NCBI GenBank assembly: GCA_007922195.1
Contig: ML682005.1
Coordinates: 42,637,957-42,701,956, forward strand
Origin: Podocnemis expansa
Lineage: Eukaryota > Chordata > Testudines > Podocnemididae
DNA: 64,000 nt
Reading direction: 5' to 3'
Notes under the pieces: generated by a model
Databases searched by the model: none
Told to the model about the DNA's origin: nothing
The model's input: the letters and a program-made list of their open reading frames with translations, nothing else
In this document: positions 55,418-64,000 of the stretch, one piece after another
Layout of the letters: each line of letters begins with the position of its first letter
How positions within the stretch are numbered: position 1 is the first letter of the stretch
Translations under genes and position numbers: made by a program

Positions 55418-58400
55418 ATGTTTACTCAGGAATATAAGGTGAATGAGTTTGTTTAGTGTTGATTAGACTCTTGTGTACTTGAAGGAGAAAAGGAAAACTC
55501 CTTCCCTGAATGAGATATTGACTCTTTTCATCATGAGGGGCACCATGACTGTCTTCCACAAGCCAGGAAGAAATCATGGGTTGAATTCATAGATCTTGGG
55601 TCAAGAATCCTTCAGGTTGTCTAGAGCTCCAGGAAGACAGATGAGCTCTTGTTTGGTGAGTCAAGAGCAAGCAGATTTCTGTCTGAGAAAACGTGTGTTG
55701 TGTGCATGGTCTTTACAATGAAACTGAATGATATTTCTTTGCAACACTTGGTTTGGGGATGTCTTGAGTACTGTAGCTCTCAGGGTTGATGAGGCTCTTT
55801 ACCAGTTGATGAAACTGTTTATCACGATTGATGGGACTATTTACTAATAGCTTCTTAGAACCGAATTTGGCAGCTTCAGTGGAGACTGGTAGGATTTTTC
55901 TGTTAGTCTGTAATCCATTCTAAGTATGGTTTTGGGAAAATTCTGTTTTATTGTATCTGTATCAGACTTCATTTTCGTCAGTCTCCTTTTCAGTTTCTAC
56001 CCCTTTCAATTTGGCACTTGCCAGTAAAACAAAGAGATCTTTGTGGGGAATGGAGGGAGATGGACCATTTGGGTGGCATCATGTCTATCACTGAGGTTAG
56101 CATAGAATTATGATTCACTAGAGCTTCAACTCCTCCTCCTGTAGTGTTGTGCTGTTAGCTTTTACCATGCTTTTGAATGTGATGAAGTCCATGAGTCTTT
56201 GTGGACTAATCAGATCCATGAGTCTTCTGGGAAAGCTCTGATCCTTACCTGAATGAGGTGATGGTCTGTCTGGGATAGTGAGTTAATTGTCATGGCCTTT
56301 TTATTGACATCTGCTCCAGTGACTGGATCCAGGGTGTGAGCAGCTGAGTGGCTTGGATCAGAGATGATCTGTGAAAGAAACAGAGGAGCCCTTTAGGCCT
56401 TGTGAGTTGTACAACACCTACTGAAGACAATAGGATTATTTCCAATAACTTTAGTGGGAGAAGGATCACTGCATCCTTAATGATTTATGTGTGATTTAAT
56501 GATTGATGTGTGACTTTTAGATAGTCAGTTTTCCAGAGAATTGTTTAAAAACAAGAAAGCCCTAGCAGAGCACTGACCACAAAGGAGATCGAATGAATCT
56601 CTTTGCTTGTTCATTATATGGATACCACAGTAATATATGCTATGGAAAAGTCTGTGAGAGATCATTTCTGCATTGCAAACAGTATGAAAATCATGTCCTT
56701 TTAGTCACATAACTAAGGCTTAAACAGTTTCATCATCTCAATAGTATTTCCATTTTCCCTTAAATGGTAAATATAAATGTTTGCATTAATGTTATGGGCA
56801 CAATTAATTTGTTTTTATTAAATGTCAGGATGAAAAAGGCACTTTCTAAGATAAGAGATTTCATAATATCTTTTCTCACTGAAATGACTAATTGGGTTGG
56901 ATTATCATATTATATTAGTAGCATTAGAGCATTCAGGAATTTAACTAATGATCCTGTGTCCAGGTTACTGTCGCATTTTTTTTTCCAGCTCTTTGTGTTA
57001 GCTTGATTGTCTGTCAAAATGTTTAAATTCTGTAAAATGCTTTTAACATTCTCTCTTTGTCCTTTTTGCCTTCCAGAATAAAATGTGTATAGGGTGGAGA
57101 AGAGATGCATTTAGAGAAGAGAGCATACTAAATGTATCCTTCAGGGCAGTTTGAGAAGGCAATGAAGTGAAAGGGCTGTTTCAACATTTTCAGTATTGGT
57201 CTCTAACAGGGTGCACAATTATGTAAATGTATGTATTTATTTAATTATTTTAAATTTGATTACAGTTTTTTAACTGTGATAGTTTTAATTTATAGATCTT
57301 TCTGATTTATTTAATCTGTTTTGAGACATAGACGTGGAAAATCTCAGGTGCTGTTGACATCTCAGTCTGCTGATAGCCTCCCCAAAATATAGTTAACTAG
57401 AAGTTGCAGTAAATCTTGAAATTGTAACATCCCCTAAGCATTAAACTGTTTAGCACAAATCTAATTTCCCACGAAATAGCTTGGGGCAGTTAGCACTTAG
57501 TTTAATTCTTTAGAACCAAACTAACTGTAATAAAATGTGCTACGCTGTGTTACTAGATAAATAAGCCTGCTTTCCACTATATATATTCGAGGTATATGAA
57601 AGTAAAAAGATACCATTTTATGGTGTTACATAACAATGGAGTTAGAGATTGGATTAACAGAGTGTTTGTTCCAACACTAAATAATAATAACTAATAATAA
57701 AACTGTTCCTTTAAAGTTCAGACAGAAAGATCCAAGAAATTTGCCAGGATAAAGCACCTCAAGATGGTTTAAATGATGGAAAGTACTAAATGGGTATCAT
57801 GATACATGGAAGAGCTAGAGTTCACTGGCCCCTCAAATCTAAGTCTGTACTTTCATGTTGGTTTGTTTTGGAGGCAACTTAACCTTCCAAGTCAAAAGTA
57901 TTTCCTTGCTAAAGGTTATAGTTTGGAATTATCACAGTAGGTTTTGATGACTAAATGAGTTAATGTGGATGTAAGAAGATTGAGGAGGAAATCTGAAGAG
58001 AAGAAGAATGGAAAATATCAGAGACTTTAGAATGGTGCCCCAAGGTATATAGGGCCCTCTGCATGGGTGACTTTTACTCTCCAAGAAAAAGTATTTCCTT
58101 AAGCAAATTTTTTAATTAATAGAATATATTCTTGTTCTTGTTCTCCCCACCGCACTCCTTTTCCCTTCACTGTGCTGTTTAGTAGCATCTTGCATACCTC
58201 TATTTATTGTGTCCCCTTAGTCTAGGTGTGATGCCTGATACCTTCTCACAGTTAGTGAATTTTGCTTGTTCAGGGTATGTATGATCAATTTAAAATTTGT
58301 CATAAAACCCAGAGAGTTGCATGTGGTTTTCAGTTTTTGTGACATACATTTTGTGCCTGATGATTCTGACAATAAGCTGCAATTACTAATAGATGTCATT

Positions 58401-61080
58401 ACACTTTATATTGTGTTGTTCATACCTGTCATGGCCAGATGGCTACAGTGGATTCTGAAATCTCACTGGGTAGACTGACGTATTCCCTGTTTTGGGCCCA
58501 TTGAGTGGGAGGCTGCTGAAGTTGGGGTACCTAGAATTATCCTTAAAAGCACAAATTTTTCAATGGCAAGCATTCAGGCTGTTTTATCACAAAGCATTTT
58601 AGGAACCCGTTTCAAGGGCATTTTTATTACAAACTCTAAACGAGCTTGCAATGTGAGCTACAAGATCTTGTAATAAAATAGTGATATTTCCTAGAGAAAA
58701 GCATAATAGAAAGTCAGTGTTTTAATAAAGACTCAGGCATGAGGCTTACAGTTCCTCTCTCATTCCATAATATATTTTTTTATTAGATTTCTCATAGGAG
58801 CTTTGCTCATGTAAAGGAACCACAAAGAGAAAAGAGTCTGCTTTGCTGGGGAATGTCATGTCTAGGTCCAAGAGATATACATAAGTTTCATTTTAAATCC
58901 AACCCAGCATGTCATCCCAATGAGTTACCGTTATAGATTCTCATTTGCTGGTATTTTTACATGTCTACTTCTTTAGTGGGAACAAAGAAATTGGCTGAAA
59001 GCTGACTTTTGCTGTTTCTTGGCATGATGGACATATAACTGGAGAATTGTGGGATCTGGCTTCAAAACAGAAGTAGACGTTTTCCTTTTCCTGCCATGTG
59101 TTTCATGGGATATGTTTTAATTTGGTTGTGTTGCAATTTTGAAGTGGGCTTAATTTCTTCTTTCATTGCTGAAGTAGGGAAACAAATTCATACTATTCTA
59201 TGAATCCTGAAAATTGTCTTATTATCTTGCTGTATATTATTAGCCTCATCATCATCTACTGATCTATGGTTACAGTTTCCAGAGCATCCAAATAAAGACC
59301 AAAGTTTCAAAAGACCTCAGCACTAAGGACATTTAGGGCAATATTTTTAAATGGTTTATTGTGCTGAGCTTTTTTTGAAAATCTAAGCACTAAAACTGGA
59401 CTTGGGTCATAATGATTTGCAGGATGTTACTTGACAAAGGCAGGCAGTCAGGCAGGCGACTGGATGGGATAGCAACAAAATTAAGATGAGGTGGGTGGGT
59501 AGAAAGAACACTGAGCAGTGTCTGGCCAGCTAGCAGACAGCTGCAGAAACACCAGCTGGAGTAGGAGAGCAGTTGCAGCCATATGGTGTCTGTTAATTTT
59601 GGAGTGGAAGAGCAATGTTAGGATGAGGAGAATGAGAGACTGCCCATTGGAAGGAGACAAACTGCAGAGATGGCAAACAGGAGCCAGTTCCATAAATTGA
59701 ATGAGTTTGTGTTTGTTGAGAGCACTGCGGCCTGTGGCATATTGACTTCAGAGATTAAGAATGCAGGGCACACAACATGTTAGGGTTTATGTATGGTCAA
59801 GGATTGAACAACTCACATATATTACAGATCTAGTCTTCAAACCAGTTCTTTTGCAGGCAGGTTTTGTCACTTGCACTTGAATTCAGCTTTCAATCTTGTG
59901 CCTGCAGTGCACATCTGATGCAAATCCTTCTTTGTAGACAACTAATCACCTGACTCTGAATGGTAGCCTTAGTGCCTGCAATCAGATTTGGGAACACAAA
60001 TGTGAGTGCCCCTAAAGATGCAATTTAGAGGCTGCAAAGAAACCCGGAGGTCCATCTTGAAAATCAGGCCCTATAGATAATTAAAAGGACTATGTGTTTT
60101 TTACTTTTGGAATTTAGTGGCCACTTGAAATTAAAAGTAAGCATGCATGGGCATGGGGTGGAGGCAGGAAATGTTTTGAGACATTAATATTCTCCAAACA
60201 AACACACTACCAGCTTGAAAAATTTTAAAGAATTATTTTATAAGTTGGTGGATTTTTTTGAACTTCACAATCAAACAATTTTATAACTTAGTGGATTTTT
60301 TTGAACTTCACTATCCAAACAAAGGATAAAAATTGTAGAATACTAATAGTAATAGCTTCTGGAAACTCTTTGAAACTTCTGTTAACAAATATCTACTTAG
60401 GTCCACATGTCTAAGTAGTTAGAAGGAAGGAACCCTCTAAGGAACCATTGCTTTATTCCACATGATTAAATACCTTTTGTGCTTGGTTCCAAACTGTCTT
60501 TTCCCATGTAAATGTTACCCAATGCTACTGGTTGCATGTTTCTATACAACAGATAATCTCACAAAGTTTGTGGTGTATTCCTCCCATCACCCCATCTTTC
60601 TGTTTCAAGCTTCTGTCTTTCTAAAAGATACATTTGTCATTTCTAGCACTGACATTTCCAGTTTTGCTGCTTAGGCCAGACTTATTTTTCTTCTCTCAGT
60701 AGTTTGGTTTGCATTCTAAGGGTTAAAGAAAGGTTTAGAAAGCAAAGAAGCTGGCAGGAAGAATACGAGTTGTTTAGAAATGTCAAAAAGTGTCAAACTA
60801 GCAGCTGTGTGGGGGACTGCAGCACTTTTCAATGAGTGTGCACCAGAAAAGTCATCCCTAAGAAAGAGACAAGGAAAGACATGGAGATAATAAAACTCAC
60901 AAGTATTACAAGAAGAGAAGGGAGATTTTCATACCCTGCAAGGCAACTGAGGACTGACAAATCAGACAACTGAATACAGAATACAGTAAGTAGTCAGACT
61001 TATTAAAATTGTTCCACGGGATGGATGTAGGGAAATGCTGATATTGGGAGAAGATGGCCAACCTCATTCCTTATTGCTCT
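55418..61080. other. AT-rich DNA, one short tandem duplication
   Basis: 5.7 kb with no gene, RNA or repeat family recognised. 60238-60323 is a two-unit tandem duplication with a 43-bp period. Open frames are all below 85 codons and without protein features. Confidence 0.45.
60238..60323 (+). repeat. 43-bp tandem duplication
   Basis: Two units sharing GTGGATTTTTTTGAACTTCA, first at 60248-60267 and again 43 bp later. A few substitutions separate them. Confidence 0.85.
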
Positions 61081-61081
61081 C

Positions 61082-61400
61082 AGGGTGTGTTTATACTCAG
61101 AGCAGCACTGTCAGAACTGCTGGATCAGTTCTGCAAGACTGACAGAGAGGCAGTGGAAACGCACTCAGTTGACCTGGAAGTCAACAGCGTTAATCCACCC
61201 TTATAAAAAGATTAATGCTGAGTCAACAGAAGGACATTTTCCGTCAGCACAGCATAGTGGGGATGCCACACAGTATGTAGAAGTTATGAAGTTGATGGGA
61301 GATATGCAAGCTACTCTACATACCTTGCCTATCTCTCGTGAACTGCCACCAAATTTTGCCATCACTGTAGACTGGGCCTTGGACTTCAGGTCAAATTTTT
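61082..61400. mobile_element. Possible MITE-like repeat
   Basis: Begins AGGGTGTGTTTATACTC and has CTGTAGACTGGGCC near the end, loosely like the GTCTACACT-type MITE ends. The inverted match is weak and no duplication was found. Confidence 0.25.
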
Positions 61401-61827
61401 GACCTTTTTACGGGCAACTTATTTCCAGATGCCTGAAAACTCTCTACTGGTTAAGCCACTGCCCAGCTGTGCTTGTTTACCAGAAATGGCTGTTGGCAAA
61501 TTCAATCCCTTTTGTAGTTGTTGCAGGAAAATAATCTCTTCTCAGGCAAAACAACTCCTTTATATTTATATGTAACCCTTGTGCCAGGGGAAGCTGGCAG
61601 AACAAGGGCCAGGTTCTATAACTAGGGGTTTCCCAATAATGTAACACCACCAACTGGCTCGAGCCCCCACTCAGATTTCTGGGGAATCCTGCACTGTTCC
61701 CTGGGCACCCCAAAGGGGTAAGGCTTCCCCACTCACAAGCATGAGTCTGAGTGTAGTAAACAGAACTTTTAATAGTAGTAAAACAAAGTGTAAAAGGCCA
61801 AATAACAGAAATCAGTGCTGAATAATA

Positions 61828-61932
61828 GTGTAATGGCTAGCACCTCTGCTTAATATGTAGAAGGTCCTGGGTTCACGCTCCAGGGGGTTGGACTTGATGA
61901 TCTTATGAGGTCCCTTCCAACCCTATGATTCT
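61828..61932 (+). mobile_element. tRNA-derived SINE with CR1 3' tail
   Basis: The head (61828-61881) is tRNA-like: GTGTAATGGCTAGCACCTC with an A-box-like TGGCTAGCAC, and a B-box-like GGTTCACGCTC at 61870-61880. It joins directly to a CR1 3' end: GGTTGGACTTGATGATCTTA, TGAGGTCCCTTCCAACCCTA, TGATTCT. Tortoise Pol III SINEs are known to share their 3' ends with a CR1 LINE that mobilises them. The copy is short and well preserved. Confidence 0.82.
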
Positions 61933-62103
61933 AGTCTATCTAGAAAATCAGTACAAAGTAAAGTTCCCAGCAACCCACACCGCATAACAGAACTTACAAG
62001 ACTTAATGGCAAAACCAGCACTGGTCTGGAGAATCAGTACTAACTAGGCTCCCAACCAACCCTAGGGTTCATAGGGAGTGTCTTTCATTCCAGCTGTCCC
62101 CCA

Positions 62104-62350
62104 GTGCCAACCACTGGTCACTCACTCCATCCTCTAGCACCATTCCTTGGCTCCACCTGCTGTCTGCTGGCTCTGCCCCTGGTCATTCGTGCCACCCAGC
62201 TCACTGTCCACCAGCTCTGCCTACCAGTCACTCGCGCCACCCAGCTTGCTGCTCTCACCCTCCTCTGGCTCCACCCACTGGCCACTCGCACCACCCAGCT
62301 CACTGCTGGCCACTGTCACCGTCCGCCAGCTCTGCCTGCGGGTCACTCCA
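62104..62350 (+). repeat. Degenerate GC-rich tandem repeat
   Basis: Variants of CACTCGC(G/A)CCACCCAGCT, CCACCAGCTCTGCCT and TGGCTCCACC recur three or four times with irregular spacing. The surrounding 61560-62600 region has intermediate GC and may be an old LTR-type element split by the SINE, but this is not shown. Confidence 0.5.
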
Positions 62351-62683
62351 TGACTTCTCCTCTTTAGTGATTTCAGCTCTTAAATCTCAAGTAGCTGCAA
62401 ACAGCTACTTTCATTACAATAACAAAGGAAGGCCTCATGAGAAGCCCAGCCAAATCTACCATTTGTCAATGGGACCGGAGGGTGAGGTAACACTTCAGGG
62501 CATAGCTCCAAAAAGCAGCTATACAACCCCCCATCCCTGTCTTGACTGTTCTGAAACAGGCAAAAGCCTCTCTTACAAGTCTTTTTTTTTTTTTAAACTA
62601 AGGGTAGCTTTTATCCTTTAAGTAACACAGACAGATTTGAAACAAACACAGAGTAGCAAATTCACCAAAGACAGTATTTTGTA

Positions 62684-63862
62684 GGTTGTGTCCACATGAG
62701 AGTTTTATTTTGAAACAACACTAGTTGTTTCAAAATAAAACTTGCCAGGTCCAGACAACGTTTTCTTATCTCGAAATAAGGAGCTTCCTTATTTTGAAAT
62801 AAGGAAAGTCATTTCGATATAATAAAACCTAGTTATATATCAAAATGACTGGTTATTGTGAAACTGTGGTTTCAAAATAACCTGTCTGGCTCTGTTACAT
62901 CGATATGCTCAGTGTATCGATATAACAATTGACCCTCCTTCCAGTGTGCATAGCACCCTGGGAGGAAGGCCACCCCCCAGCACCCTGGCCAGGGAGCCCT
63001 CAGCACCCTTGCCTGCATGCTGAGGAGAGGTGCAGGGGTGCATACCAGGCAGCCCCCGCCATGTGGCTGGAGCCATTGAGGCTCACCCCGCCACCAGCTC
63101 TGGGGGGGCTGCAGCCCCCATGGTGTGGTCAGAGCTGCCAGGGCTCACCTCGCAGCCAGCTCTGGGTGGCTGCAGCACCTGCGGGATGCCCAGAGCTGCG
63201 GAAGCTCACCCCGCGGCCAGCTTTGCAGGGCTACAGCCTCCACTGAGTGGCTGGAACTGCCAGGGTTCACCCTGCCACCAGCTCTGGCCACAGGGCAGAC
63301 CGAGGCAGTGGGTCAGTCAGGGAGGACCCCGGCTCCAAGCCGGCTTTTGCAGCAGGAGCTGCAAGGAGGTGCCACGGCTCCCCAAGCAGGGAGATGGGGG
63401 AACCCTGGCTCCCTCACCCGTGCTTGCAGCTCCCGCTGCAAGCGCGGGCAGGAGAGCCGCGTTCCCCCATCTCCCCACTTGCCCTGCTGCCCCAGCTGCG
63501 GGGCAAGTGGCTTGGGGAGCTGCAGTACCCCCAGGCTCCAAGCAAGCCCCCTTGATGGCCAGCCGGCTGGTGATCTGCCCCCTCCCTCCATCCTTGGTTG
63601 CTTTTTCCGCTGGCTGGCTCTCCAGGTGAGAGCCAGGCAGGGAATTGGGTGGCAACATGGCCCACCAGGGGGCCATGTTGCAACACATCCCAGGGTGCCT
63701 CTCTTCCCAATCGAAATAGCAAGTCCTGTCTGAACCTGCTATTTCAATTTGTTATTTTTCCTTAATTCAATTTAAGTTAAATCAAATTAAGGGTTTTATT
63801 TCAAATTTGCTTATTTTGAAATTAACTTATTTCAAAATAAGCATTCAGGTGTGGACATAGCC
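62684..63862. mobile_element. Large Harbinger-like MITE with minisatellite core
   Basis: Starts GGTTGTGTCCACATGAG and ends GGTGTGGACATAGCC. The 3-base flanks are GTA and ATA, so the duplication is imperfect. Both subterminal zones contain AT palindromes (CTAGTTGTTTCAAAATAA, CGAAATAAGGAGCTTCC). 63640-63740 matches in inverse orientation the interior of the MITE at 22485, so both are one family. The GC-rich core is open in several frames (up to 202 codons) only because of its composition and its 61-bp repeats. Confidence 0.68.
63048..63291 (+). repeat. 61-bp minisatellite, four units
   Basis: Units at 63048-63108, 63109-63169, 63170-63230 and 63231-63291 all measure exactly 61 bp. Each has CTGCAGC-like start, an AG(C/A)(T/C)GCC-type middle, GCTCACC(C/T)CGC and CCAGCTCTG near the end. 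As 61 is not a multiple of three, the repeat reads through different frames in turn. Confidence 0.85.
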
Positions 63863-64000
63863 ATATTTCCCTTCAGTAGAATTACAGATATTGACAGATT
63901 TGTGATCAGATTAGCCTCAAATAACATTACCCACTATGCCTTGCACCCAATATGCTGATACCTAATTGTGCTTTTTGTGTTCATGCTAATACAGGACCCA
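63863..64000. other. Unassigned AT-rich DNA
   Basis: Nothing recognised up to the window end. Confidence 0.4.

Noticed and set aside
63030..63733. Open frames of 199 and 202 codons on the plus strand
   Set aside because: They lie in the GC-rich, 61-bp-repetitive core of a MITE, overlap frames on both strands and have Pro/Ala/Ser/Gly-biased composition with no domain.
1..64000. CRISPR array, bacterial operons, rRNA genes
   Set aside because: The sequence is vertebrate. The repeats are dispersed transposons and no regularly spaced short repeats occur.

Overview
The window is repeat-rich vertebrate chromosomal DNA with no convincing host gene. There are no operons, no rRNA, no free-standing tRNA gene and no CRISPR. 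The repeat mix points to a non-avian sauropsid, most likely a cryptodiran turtle. The evidence is CR1 LINEs with the ATTCTATGATTCTATGA tail, a tRNA-derived SINE carrying a CR1 3' tail (61828-61932), a DIRS retrotransposon, Penelope-like elements (PLEs), and many hAT-like and Harbinger-like non-autonomous DNA transposons. The species cannot be fixed from the sequence alone.

Layout. 851-1330 is a GC-rich hAT-type element with a perfect 8-bp target duplication. 1573-7334 is a near-complete but decayed DIRS element on the minus strand: gag, RT/RNase H, tyrosine recombinase, inverted terminal repeats and an internal complementary region. 7811-9725 is a minus-strand CR1 split by a hAT-like element. 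9.7-22.5 kb is mostly AT-rich unique DNA with scattered PLE tails, CR1 ends and a second hAT-type element. 22485-22992 is a Harbinger-like MITE. 23.5-26.1 kb is an old plus-strand LINE interrupted by a PLE fold-back and an LTR-like block, followed by CR1 and SINE-like remnants. 28.24-31.2 kb is a C-rich island of unknown origin that abuts a DIRS 3' end (31205-31633).

32-45.6 kb is again mainly unique DNA with PLE tails, GC-rich hAT-type elements, a CR1 3' end and one PLE coding remnant (40600-41407). One 64-codon minus-strand reading frame (44953-45147) is the only candidate for a host exon. 45.6-47.0 kb is a large MITE-like block. 47.4-53.5 kb holds the most interesting structure: one minus-strand PLE whose coding sequence is cut into pieces by hAT-type elements. 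One of these pieces of foreign DNA is a 5.04-kb insert bounded by two directly repeated hAT copies and flanked by a near-perfect 8-bp duplication. Inside that insert lies a relatively young CR1 (49040-50235). 54989-55414 and 62684-63862 are further Harbinger-like elements, the last with four exact-length 61-bp minisatellite units.

Together the sequence reads as an intergenic or intronic region shaped by successive, nested transposition. The observations best worth following are the composite hAT insert, hammerhead-ribozyme-like cores in the PLE tails with 12-bp target duplications, and the unclassified 28-31 kb island.
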